From an uncultured Collinsella sp. (GTDB lineage Bacteria; Actinomycetota; Coriobacteriia; Coriobacteriales; Coriobacteriaceae), in the NCBI GenBank assembly GCA_937937835.1, contig CALDBJ010000070.1:1-44900 (forward strand): DNA of 44,900 nucleotides, read 5' to 3'. Shown piece after piece: positions 8,054-18,889 of this stretch. Below the pieces are notes generated by a model, which worked only from the letters and a program-made list of their open reading frames with translations, was not told the origin of the DNA and searched no databases. The stretch's first letter is position 1. Each line of letters starts with the position of its first letter. Both the position numbers and the translations under genes were made by a program.

Positions 8054-8578
8054 ATGATGGATATCAACACCCTGTTCGCACTCGACCTTGCCGAGTACAC
8101 CACTGCACTTGAGGCCCTCGCCGACCAAATGATGCTCGAGGAGCCGCGCGATATCGATTACATGCGCCGACGCAAGCTCGACACCGGCCGCGAATTCGCC
8201 GTCTGGAACTTCACCGTCGGCTACTGTATGAACGCCGCAGACGCCCTCTCCCTCCTGCGAGCCCAGGCCAACGAAAACGCCAACGACGGCACCGCCGACC
8301 TTTCAACGATCAACAACAGCGCCGCGCGCCTGTGCGACTGGTTCTCGGGCGCCTTCGACGTCACCGGCAAAATGGATGACACGACGGCAATCCTCGCCCA
8401 CAGCCGTGACCTCTACGCCCAGGTCGAGACTCACGAACAGTTCGCTGCCCTCACCCGCGCCACCGAGCGCTATCTGGTCCAGCTCCAATTTTGGGTCGAC
8501 CGCCAGATTCCCTGGCCGGCTATTAGCGACCTCGTCCACGGCTACCGCCTACGCACAGAGAGCGGCGAGACAAGGTAA
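8054..8578 (+). CDS. Unknown protein, partner of the DUF3830 gene
   Basis: I do not recognise this 174-residue protein. It is acidic, soluble (no signal peptide or membrane segment) and looks mainly helical, with a Met/Glu-rich stretch around residue 30 and several Trp residues in the C-terminal half (FWVDRQIPWP). GGAGGCCTAAAG supplies the ribosome binding site, placed inside the end of the preceding gene. Tight coupling to the DUF3830 gene is the only clue to function. It is followed by a strong hairpin at 8634-8667. Confidence 0.75.
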   Translation: MMDINTLFALDLAEYTTALEALADQMMLEEPRDIDYMRRRKLDTGREFAVWNFTVGYCMNAADALSLLRAQANENANDGTADLSTINNSAARLCDWFSGAFDVTGKMDDTTAILAHSRDLYAQVETHEQFAALTRATERYLVQLQFWVDRQIPWPAISDLVHGYRLRTESGETR

Positions 8579-8633
8579 CCAAGCAAGCAGCACCGACAAC
8601 ACCCCACCATCGGAATCCAAAGTAAGTATCAGA

Positions 8634-8667
8634 GGGCTGGAGACGCACCCAACAGCGTCCCCAGCCC
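8634..8667 (+). terminator. Hairpin after the DUF3830 gene pair
   Basis: GGGCTGGAGACGC and GCGTCCCCAGCCC form a 13-bp stem with one mismatch and an 8-base loop, 55 bases past the stop. No T-run follows, so it is a terminator-like hairpin rather than a classical one. Confidence 0.55.
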
Positions 8668-8721
8668 CTTCGCAAAGTAGAGCACTGTTTCAGCGGCCTT
8701 GAGGCCTATTCGAACCTTTGC

Positions 8722-8808
8722 TATCTCCTAATTTTTGTATATTTACGACGTTATTATCTGCCAATTTTTGTATGATTTTAGGCGATTCTATCTGTCAATT
8801 TTTGTCAT
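8722..8808 (+). repeat. Three direct repeats upstream of the DUF4143 ATPase
   Basis: The core AATTTTTGT occurs at 8730, 8763 and 8797 (periods 33 and 34 bases). Each copy is preceded by TATCTSYY-like sequence, and the first two are followed by ATATTT or ATGATTT. The consensus is roughly TATCTGYCAATTTTTGTAT. The repeats end 12 bases before the ATPase start and probably bind a regulator or the ATPase itself. Confidence 0.75.
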
Positions 8809-8819
8809 TTGGGGGTTTA

Positions 8820-10181
8820 ATGCTACGCCGTAAGGTCACTGATAGGCTTTTGAGCTGGAAGAATAACTCCAATAAGGCATTGCTCGTTACTGGTGCGCGT
8901 CAGATTGGCAAGAGCTATGCAATTCGCGCGTTTGGAAAAAGCAACTACGTTTCGTATTTTGAGGTCAATTTACTACTCGATGTCGAAGCAAGGAATGCAC
9001 TTGTTGGCGCAAAGAGCTCCGTTGACTTTATCAATCGCGTAGCCCTTCTTGCGGATGTGCCGCTTGTTGAGGGCGATACGCTTGTCTTTGTCGATGAGAT
9101 TCAGGAGTATCCGCAGATCGTTACACTCATGAAGGCGTTGGTCGAGGATGGGCGCTTTAGCTATGTCTTCTCGGGGTCTATGCTTGGGACTGAGTTTAAG
9201 GGGATCTCTTCTTTTCCGGTGGGGTATGTAGAACACATTGTTATGCGCCCGATGGATTTTGAAGAGTTTTGTTGGGCAAACAGCGTTAGCGAGAATGTGC
9301 TTGCAGGCATTCGCAGCTGCCTTGTCGAGAAACATCCTGTCGAAAACTATATTCATGAGGCGATGCTCAAGAACTATAGAGCTTATATCGTTTGCGGCGG
9401 CATGCCGGAGGTCGTTCAGAATTATATTGATTCGGGTTATTCGCTCGTGAGCACACGTGAGCTTCAAACTCAGCTGGTCGATCAGTACAAAAGCGATATC
9501 TCAAAATATGCATCGACTCGAGCGTTTAACGTTCGGTCGATTTTTGAGCAAATTCCCGTTCAGCTTGAGGCGGAATCTCATCGCTTTGTTGTTTCGTCTC
9601 TGGGTGAGGGAGCTCGCCTTAAAAAATATGAGCAGGATTTCCTGTGGCTTGTTAACGCAGGTGTTGGATTGATGGTCGCCAGGGTGACGGAGCCACGGAG
9701 TCCTCTCAAGAGGACGGAGAAAACGACGGCCTTCAAACTATATGAGTCTGATACAGGCATGCTCGCATCGCGGTACCCCGGCAGCACTGCACGCGCTGTC
9801 TATCTTGATATGAAAACTCCCAACCTTGGCGGTCTCTATGAGAACGTGGTCGCGCAGGAACTCGTTGCCCTCGGGGCGGATGCATGGTACTACCAAACGC
9901 GTGAGGTCGGTGAAGTTGACTTTGTGATCGAAGGCGCCCACGGGCACGTTGTCCCAATCGAGGTCAAATCGGGCAAGAAAGTTCGAGCGCACGCGGCCCT
10001 CGATCGTCTGATGAGTGTGGGCGAGTACAAAATTCCCGAGGCCGTTGTACTAAGCCACGAGAATCTCAGCAAAGAGGGCAAGGTTCTGTACGTTCCAATC
10101 TACATGACGTTTTGTCTCGATGAGTTTATGGAAAAGGATGACCCCAATAACGATTTCTCGTTCGCGCCCATATCTCTCTAG
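8820..10181 (+). CDS. AAA ATPase with DUF4143 C-terminal domain
   Basis: A 453-residue protein of the widespread AAA_14/DUF4143 class, whose cellular role is largely unknown. Walker A is GARQIGKS near residue 23 and Walker B is LVFVDEIQE near 85. The C-terminal third has a restriction-endonuclease-like core: EVDFVIE, then VVPIEVKSG near residue 385, the D-(E)xK pattern of a PD-(D/E)XK fold. The ATG at 8820 follows a G-run; an upstream in-frame extension only translates the direct repeats. Its codon use is visibly richer in T and A than that of its neighbours, which suggests acquisition by transfer. It stands alone between two hairpin-rich regions. Confidence 0.88.
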   Translation: MLRRKVTDRLLSWKNNSNKALLVTGARQIGKSYAIRAFGKSNYVSYFEVNLLLDVEARNALVGAKSSVDFINRVALLADVPLVEGDTLVFVDEIQEYPQIVTLMKALVEDGRFSYVFSGSMLGTEFKGISSFPVGYVEHIVMRPMDFEEFCWANSVSENVLAGIRSCLVEKHPVENYIHEAMLKNYRAYIVCGGMPEVVQNYIDSGYSLVSTRELQTQLVDQYKSDISKYASTRAFNVRSIFEQIPVQLEAESHRFVVSSLGEGARLKKYEQDFLWLVNAGVGLMVARVTEPRSPLKRTEKTTAFKLYESDTGMLASRYPGSTARAVYLDMKTPNLGGLYENVVAQELVALGADAWYYQTREVGEVDFVIEGAHGHVVPIEVKSGKKVRAHAALDRLMSVGEYKIPEAVVLSHENLSKEGKVLYVPIYMTFCLDEFMEKDDPNNDFSFAPISL

Positions 10182-10242
10182 CCATTTGAATCTGCAATCC
10201 AGCCCCGTCCACGCATCAATGCATTTCCCAAGGTGCTGCGCG

Positions 10243-10345
10243 TTTCGCGGCAAAGCCGCGAAAAAGCAAAGGGATAAGAAGCCGCAACAACCCCGCCCCC
10301 CATCCATCCCCAAAGCAACGCGCCTTTCGCGGCAAAGCCGCGAAA
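10243..10345. repeat. Twin 21-bp palindromes
   Basis: The 21-base palindrome TTTCGCGGC-AAA-GCCGCGAAA occurs exactly twice, at 10243-10263 and 10325-10345, 82 bases apart. The surroundings are partly similar (GCGCGTTTCG against GCGCCTTTCG). Each can form a 9-bp hairpin with a 3-base loop. There is no gene in this stretch. Confidence 0.8.
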
Positions 10346-10416
10346 CAGCGACCGGGACAAAAGGCCCCACCAACCACGTCCTTCATTCAGCCACACAATC
10401 CAAGGACGTAGTCGTA

Positions 10417-10541
10417 GCAGGATCTGAGGGCTAACCTTCGCGGGCACTCCGCAGGACGAAAGAACCCCCGCCGCACGTAGTGCGCAGCAGGGGTTCTTTC
10501 ATGTCCGAGGACGTCCGCGAAGGTTAGCCCTCAGATCCTGC
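10417..10541. repeat. 125-bp nested inverted repeat between convergent genes
   Basis: Perfect 27-base outer arms (10417-10443 and 10515-10541, starting GCAGGATCTGAGGG) enclose a second 11-bp inverted repeat (GAAAGAACCCC at 10458-10468 with its complement at 10490-10500) and a small central stem (CGCAC-GTA-GTGCG). It ends 10 bases after the pyruvate:ferredoxin oxidoreductase stop. It may serve as a bidirectional terminator or be a MITE-like element. Confidence 0.85.
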
Positions 10542-10551
10542 GGTGGGAGAC

Positions 10552-14091
<3,540 letters not shown>

Positions 14092-14123
14092 ATACCCCTC
14101 TCCTCTCATATAGGTATACAGGC

Positions 14124-14139
14124 CCCGGCGATCGCCGGG
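14124..14139 (-). promoter_or_regulatory. Perfect 16-bp palindrome upstream of the nifJ ribosome binding site
   Basis: CCCGGCGATCGCCGGG is fully self-complementary and lies 33-48 bases before the nifJ start, just ahead of the ribosome binding site. A TACAAT hexamer on the minus strand (14373-14378) could start a long leader of about 280 bases. I recognise no known riboswitch in that leader. Confidence 0.5.
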
Positions 14140-14516
14140 ATGTTGGCGTGATGGGATTTACGCTGTTGCTTCCAATCATCTGGCAGGCAGGCTCAGCAGC
14201 AGGTACGTGGCGTGGAGAGAAGACATGCCGAGGCGAGGGCCAGCTGATGCGCCCCACAAACCCGACCGCCCGTCTTGCACATGACCGAGCGCCGCAAAGG
14301 CCGCATGCCGAATGCTCCCGGGCACGCCCCGGCGATGGGAAGCGCCCGCAACGGAAATCCGCATGCGGGTTTATTGTACCCCGCCGTCAAGTGTAATTTC
14401 GACAAATATAGGCGGGCGGTAAAGGTTTACCTCGGGTGACTGCCAAGGGCCAAAATGGCCCCTCCATCCCTGGGCGACTGGCTCTGGCGCGCCAAGGAGT
14501 GTCCCCAAGTGGCGGC
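14140..14516. other. Intergenic, nifJ leader and IS flank
   Basis: No gene is visible. The stretch holds the presumed nifJ promoter and leader (minus strand) and, at 14499-14516, GTGTCCCCAAGTGGCGGC, one half of a palindromic repeat unit that flanks the IS element. Confidence 0.5.
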
Positions 14517-14645
14517 AGAGACGATATGAGCAGGACATAAAAACATTGAGAGCCCCTGCTGCATGAAAGACCGCGGATTAGGCCGACAATGGTGAGCGTC
14601 TAATCCAACCGTGGCGGCCACGCCGCATTCATGGAAGGGGCTCCC

Positions 14646-15758
14646 ATGCTCGATACTACCACCTTCGTCGGCCTCGACGTCCACGCCCGCTCGATAAAGG
14701 CCGTCTCCCTCGACGTCATGACCGGGGAGGTACGTGCCGCGACCTTCGGCTACGACGCCGGCGCCGTCGCGGAGTGGGTCCGCTCCGTGGACCCCAGGGC
14801 CAGGTGCGTGTACGAGTCCGGGGTCACGGGCTTCGACCTGCAGAAGAGGCTTTCCGGCCTGGGGGTCGACTGCGTGGTCGGCGCCGTCTCGAAGATGATC
14901 AAGCCCAGCGCGGACAGGCGCAGGAAGAACGACCGCAACGACGCCGAGTTCCTCGCCCGCATGCTGTCGGTCGGCAACGTGGTCGAGGTGTGGGTCCCCG
15001 ACGACGAGTGCGAGGCCGCCCGCGACCTGACCAGGGCGCTCGAGGACGCGAGGGACGACCTCTCGCGCTCGAAGCAGCGGCTCTCCAAGTTCCTGCTCAG
15101 GCACGGGCTCGCCTTCGACGAGAGGACGCCCACCGGCCGCAGGAAGGGCAACTGGACCCGGGCGCACTGGTCCTGGATCGAGTCGATAAGGTTCGCGGAG
15201 GGGGCCGACAACGACGTGCTCGCCTACTACGTCGACGCGGTCAGGCGGGCGGCGGAGGAGAGGGCGAGGCTCGAGGGGCTCGTCGAGGCCGAGGCCCGCA
15301 AGCCCAGGTGGAGGAGGAGGGTCGACTCCCTCCGCTGCCTCAAGGGCGTCGACACCGCGACGGCCGCCGACCTCGTGTTCGAGGCCGGCGAGTTCTCGAG
15401 GTTCGGGAACGCCCGGTCGTTCGCGGCGTGGGTCGGCCTGACGCCCTCCGAGCACTCCAGCGGGGAGAGCGACCGCAGGGGCGCGATCACCAAGGCTGGC
15501 AACAAGCACCTGAGGAAGGCTCTGGTCGAGGCCGCGTGGCACTACCTGACGTGCTCGGGGCGGCCGAAGGGCCTCGCCAGGGGCCAGGCCCCGGACCGGG
15601 GCGCCCGCAGGCATGCCGCCAAGGGCGTGCGGAGGCTGGCCGAGAGGCGGGAGGCGCTGCTCGCGCGCGGGGTCCACGGCAACAAGGCGAACGTGGCCAC
15701 GGCGCGCGAGCTCGCCTGCTGGGTATGGGCGGTCGGCCTCATGGCCGAGGAGGCGTAG
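14646..15758 (+). CDS. IS1111-group DEDD transposase
   Basis: The recombinase of the element, 370 residues. The N-terminal RuvC-like DEDD domain shows FVGLDVHARS (first Asp), CVYESGVTGFDLQKRL (Glu) and KNDRNDAEFLARML (two Asp). A coiled-coil stretch follows at about 195-240. The C-terminal Transposase_20 domain begins with KGVDTATAADL and continues to FAAWVGLTPSEHSSG with the presumed catalytic Ser, then GNKHLRKALVEAAW. The ATG at 14646 is preferred over 14631 because GGAAGGGG stands in the right place before it. The frame is intact, so the element may be active. Confidence 0.93.
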   Translation: MLDTTTFVGLDVHARSIKAVSLDVMTGEVRAATFGYDAGAVAEWVRSVDPRARCVYESGVTGFDLQKRLSGLGVDCVVGAVSKMIKPSADRRRKNDRNDAEFLARMLSVGNVVEVWVPDDECEAARDLTRALEDARDDLSRSKQRLSKFLLRHGLAFDERTPTGRRKGNWTRAHWSWIESIRFAEGADNDVLAYYVDAVRRAAEERARLEGLVEAEARKPRWRRRVDSLRCLKGVDTATAADLVFEAGEFSRFGNARSFAAWVGLTPSEHSSGESDRRGAITKAGNKHLRKALVEAAWHYLTCSGRPKGLARGQAPDRGARRHAAKGVRRLAERREALLARGVHGNKANVATARELACWVWAVGLMAEEA

Positions 15759-15761
15759 GGG

Positions 15762-16051
15762 GGCCGGTCCCCCGCACATAAGCCGATCACCCCGGAAGCG
15801 GTTCGATCCGAAGCCGTTGAGGCGAACCTCAGGTCCCTTTTCTGCGAGCGCCCAGGGCGCCACACGCGTGCACAGACTGTCGGTTCGACGTAGAAGCCTC
15901 AGCCGTAGCAACGGATTGCCCAGCGAGAGATCGCCGCGGGCGGATATTAAACTGCAAAGACGAGCGTCGGTAAGACACGCCGAGGTCGCCGCGGACGGGC
16001 TGATATAGGGAGAGGGCCTGACCCCATATCGTTGGGGCCAGGCCCGATTTT
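15762..16051 (+). ncRNA. Candidate guide (bridge/seek) RNA region of the IS1111-group element
   Basis: Non-coding right end between the transposase stop and the right inverted repeat. It has several GC-rich inverted segments (for example GCGCCCAGGGCGC near 15850) and ends in a terminator at 16014-16051. Position and size match the guide RNA of this group as known from recent work on IS110/IS1111 elements. The exact RNA ends and guide loops are not resolved by eye. Confidence 0.4.
16014..16051 (+). terminator. Terminator inside the right end of the IS1111-group element
   Basis: GGGCCTG-ACCCCA and TGGGG-CC-AGGCCC form a long GC stem followed by GATTTT on the plus strand. It would end transcripts from the transposase or the putative guide RNA and shield the convergent FHA operon. 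Confidence 0.75.
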
Positions 16052-16102
16052 GCCTCTTGACAATGTCCTGCTCATATTAAAAGGAGCGTCCCTATCTGCC
16101 GG

Positions 16103-17041
16103 CTAGAGAGCACCGAAGAGGATGGCGTAGGTAGTGGATTCGCCGAGCTTGAGCTCGTCGCCGGGATTGAGTTGGGCGGAACGGCCGGGCTCGACCTGAA
16201 TGCAGACGCGCGTGGCCCCGTTTACCACCACGGTTCCGTTGGTGGACGACAAGTCCTCGACGCGCCAGATATTTTGAGCATCGCACCAGATATGGGCATG
16301 GCGGGCCGAGACATCGTCGCCGACGTCGGTAATATCGCCCTCGCCAGTGGCCAGCGCGCCAATCTCAACACCCTGCTCACTCGGCTGAATCCAGCGCGGG
16401 GCGCTCACGACAAAACTGTTTTGTATGCGCAGCAAGCCCAAGGGGTGCGCCGGGGCGGGTTCGCGTTCGCCCGCGGTCATCGACATGCCAAGCGAACGAG
16501 GCGTGGATGTGCCTCCGCCACAGGTCGCGTGCGCGTAGTCGATGGCATAGTTCACCGAGGACCGCACATCCGCCGAACAACCGACGGCGACAAACAGCAC
16601 CAGCACGGCCTCGGCGCGCTCGGCGGGCATGAGTTCTGCCGCCTGGGACAGGCGATCGAGCGCGTTGCGATAGAGATTCGTGTCCTGGTGACACTCTTCG
16701 AGCGCGCGTACCATCGGTTCACCTGCAGGACCGCACACCATATTGATCACAGCCGTGGAGTCCATGGGGTTGCGCCGGCGCAAGGCCAGTTGCAACATAA
16801 TACGCGCAGCCGATGTACCGTATTCGGCAAAGTAGCGCTGCTGAAGCGTGCCGACCGGTGCGCGAACGATAAAGCGGGAAACCCAAGAGCGATCGGCGGC
16901 TCGGCTCTGCGGGCTGCGGCCGTCGGCGAGCGGACGGGACGAAAGCACCAAGCCGCACAGCTCGATATGGCTCAGATGCGCCGCGCGCTTAAAGATGTCA
17001 AACATGGCCCCGCATGGGGTGAGCTCAACTTGAGATGCCAT
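16103..17041 (-). CDS. FHA-domain protein with unknown N-terminal domain
   Basis: A 312-residue protein likely to bind phosphothreonine on a partner of the kinase encoded just upstream. The C-terminal FHA domain (about 215-310) has the SARHAHI motif and the VEDLSSTNGTVVVNG motif, with the Ser, His and Asn residues that bind phosphothreonine. The first 200 residues match nothing I know; they contain a Cys-containing alpha/beta-like region (VLVLFVAVGCSAD) and no membrane segment. It starts 3 bases after the kinase stop and is the last gene of the three-gene operon. The IS1111-group element begins about 20 bases after its stop, so any native terminator may have been displaced. Confidence 0.85.
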   Translation of the reverse strand: MASQVELTPCGAMFDIFKRAAHLSHIELCGLVLSSRPLADGRSPQSRAADRSWVSRFIVRAPVGTLQQRYFAEYGTSAARIMLQLALRRRNPMDSTAVINMVCGPAGEPMVRALEECHQDTNLYRNALDRLSQAAELMPAERAEAVLVLFVAVGCSADVRSSVNYAIDYAHATCGGGTSTPRSLGMSMTAGEREPAPAHPLGLLRIQNSFVVSAPRWIQPSEQGVEIGALATGEGDITDVGDDVSARHAHIWCDAQNIWRVEDLSSTNGTVVVNGATRVCIQVEPGRSAQLNPGDELKLGESTTYAILFGAL

Positions 17042-17044
17042 GAC

Positions 17045-18889
17045 CTAGGCCTCCTTGGTCGTAGAAATAGAATCGGACGATACTTCGACAGGTCCGCCAA
17101 AAGTACGGGCAGCTGCGGCTCCACCGGCAAGCGGAGTCGCCATCTGGGCTTTTGTGCGCCGCGGTGCCGAAACGGGAAGCTCAAAGGCAAAGCCCATCGC
17201 AAGTAAAAACCACGTAAGCGTATAGGTTGCAACCAGAGCGGCAACAAGGCCGCCCATCACGGCGCGTTGGGAAAATACGCTACATGCAGCCACAACCAGC
17301 ACCGGAGCCTCGCAGGCAGAAAGCGCAAGCACACCCTGCAGGAACCCCGAGCGCCGATCGCGCGCAAGTGCCCCCGCGGCAACGCCGGCCATGCCTGGTA
17401 GCGCCAACGCCAGTGCGGCAATAATACCCGGTAGTGGCCCAGACCACACGAGCGATCCCAAAGTCGCCGTCACGCGAGCGCCCGACGCCAGCAGCGCGGC
17501 CGAAACCACGACCACAGCCCAAACCGCGCCACAGACGACCGCCGCGCCGACCATCAGCGCGCGACGAACCGCGCGGCCGGACGCATCCATGGGGCACGGC
17601 GTGAGCGGCTCGCCGCGGAGCGAACGACCGACATTTTGTGCATAGTGGTCACAAAACGCCGAGAGCGCCGCCTCGACCGCCGCCGGCTCGGGACGATCTT
17701 TTTGATGGCTGGACAGACAGGCCATCACCACGTCGAACAGCTGGGCATCGACAAACGCCAGCGCATCGCGTAGCTCCTCGGAATCCGGCTCAAGCCCCAA
17801 CTGCTGGGCCTGCTCAGCCGCGGCGAGCGCCACATCGGGCTCACGACGAAGCAGCTGAGTCAAATCGCAACCGGGCGCATGGGCACCAATGGGATAGTCG
17901 GGCAGCGTGTCCATCTTGAGACGATAGGGGCTGGCGATGTCGCGCGTCTTTTTGCGCGAACCCGAGGTGCCCGAAGTGCTCGGCGCAGCTTCGTATGGCG
18001 CGACGCCGGCAATGAGCTCGTAAACCGTGCTTGCCGCGGCATAGACGTCGATCGCCGGCGACATACGCAAAGCGCGCAGGTCGGGAATATCGTCGGTGAG
18101 CATCTCGGGCGGAGCGTAGGCCACCGTCGCGCGACGCAGCGTGGCATAGCGCTCGGTAAAGGATGCCTTGCCGCCGGTACCGGCCACGGCCGACGCAGGC
18201 TCGAGCGCCAGCGACGAGCCAAAGTCGATCAGGCACAGGTCAAAGGTGCCCTCGGCAAGCTGCCGGTCAAGCGGTAAACGCGCCGTACGCACCATAATAT
18301 TAGCGGGCGAGATATCGCGATGGACAAAGCCCTCCCCCACCAGGCTCATGCGGCAGAGCAGGTCGAACAGGTCGCGCCCCAAGCGCGCCGCCACAAGCGG
18401 CGATAGGCGTCCGGCATCGTCCACGGCGAGTCGCGAACGCAAGCGGGCAAGCGTCTCGCCCTCGACCCATTCCATGACAATTGCAGGCACACCGTCGACC
18501 TCGCCCCAGCCATAGAGGCGGGGAAAGCCCTTAAGGCCCGAAAGGGCGCGATGGCATTCGTATTCCTCGCGAAACGCCGCCTTGAACTTGGCGACCAGCG
18601 CCTCGTGAGCGGCATCGTCGTCGAACTCATCGCGCGTCGGCAAGATGAGCTGCTTGAGTGCCACGGCCTCGCCTTGGGCGTTGACGGCACGCGTCACGCG
18701 GCCGATACCGCCACGGCGCATGGTGGCATCGTCGGCAAACAGCATCGTAAAACGACGCAGATAGGCAGGCAGTTCGTCCTGACCGAGCGCAATGGCCGGC
18801 TCAAACCCGTCGACACGCGCCAGGCGCAGGCCGACCATGGGATCGCGACCGAGTGATTGTGGTGTGGTGGATACAAGATCGGTCATCAT
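17045..18889 (-). CDS. Membrane Ser/Thr protein kinase
   Basis: A Hanks-type kinase of 614 residues. The catalytic Lys is K79 (VALKQ), the catalytic loop is HRDISPANIMV with D192, and DFG begins at D222. The glycine loop is short (GGIGRV). An insert at about 310-350 between APPEML and the C-lobe is rich in Ser, Lys and Arg. Residues about 450-590 form four or five hydrophobic segments, followed by a cytoplasmic Ser/Thr-rich tail that could be autophosphorylated. No PASTA or other extracellular domain is present. The start overlaps the previous stop (ATGA), so translation is coupled to the extracytoplasmic protein gene. Role inferred: receives a signal with that protein and acts on the FHA protein or its partner. 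Confidence 0.9.
   Translation of the reverse strand: MMTDLVSTTPQSLGRDPMVGLRLARVDGFEPAIALGQDELPAYLRRFTMLFADDATMRRGGIGRVTRAVNAQGEAVALKQLILPTRDEFDDDAAHEALVAKFKAAFREEYECHRALSGLKGFPRLYGWGEVDGVPAIVMEWVEGETLARLRSRLAVDDAGRLSPLVAARLGRDLFDLLCRMSLVGEGFVHRDISPANIMVRTARLPLDRQLAEGTFDLCLIDFGSSLALEPASAVAGTGGKASFTERYATLRRATVAYAPPEMLTDDIPDLRALRMSPAIDVYAAASTVYELIAGVAPYEAAPSTSGTSGSRKKTRDIASPYRLKMDTLPDYPIGAHAPGCDLTQLLRREPDVALAAAEQAQQLGLEPDSEELRDALAFVDAQLFDVVMACLSSHQKDRPEPAAVEAALSAFCDHYAQNVGRSLRGEPLTPCPMDASGRAVRRALMVGAAVVCGAVWAVVVVSAALLASGARVTATLGSLVWSGPLPGIIAALALALPGMAGVAAGALARDRRSGFLQGVLALSACEAPVLVVAACSVFSQRAVMGGLVAALVATYTLTWFLLAMGFAFELPVSAPRRTKAQMATPLAGGAAAARTFGGPVEVSSDSISTTKEA

Larger units (their letters stand above)
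14517..16080 (+). mobile_element. IS110-family element, IS1111 group
   Basis: An exact 14-bp subterminal inverted repeat, ATATGAGCAGGACA, lies at 14524-14537, with its complement at 16064-16077; this is the hallmark of the IS1111 group. The outer limits are placed using the 7-base and 3-base offsets known for that group and are not directly proven. It contains one DEDD transposase gene and about 300 non-coding bases on the right, where IS1111-group guide RNAs are encoded. Outside both ends are halves of GTCCCC/TGCCGGC repeat units, so the element sits inside a repeat pair. TTGACA at 16057-16062 is a -35-like hexamer of the kind used at circle junctions. Confidence 0.85.

Noticed and set aside
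8722..8808. Plasmid replication origin with iterons
   Set aside because: Only three repeats, no Rep gene; the adjacent ATPase is of the DUF4143 class, so a regulatory or recognition role is more likely.
10201..10550. CRISPR array
   Set aside because: Repeats here are palindromes present twice, or one large inverted repeat; there is no regular repeat-spacer series and no cas gene.
14140..14380. Riboswitch in the long nifJ leader
   Set aside because: No TPP, SAM, FMN or other core motif that I know is visible.
14427..15911. A 494-codon minus-strand frame across the IS1111-group element
   Set aside because: Antisense of the transposase; low-complexity product.
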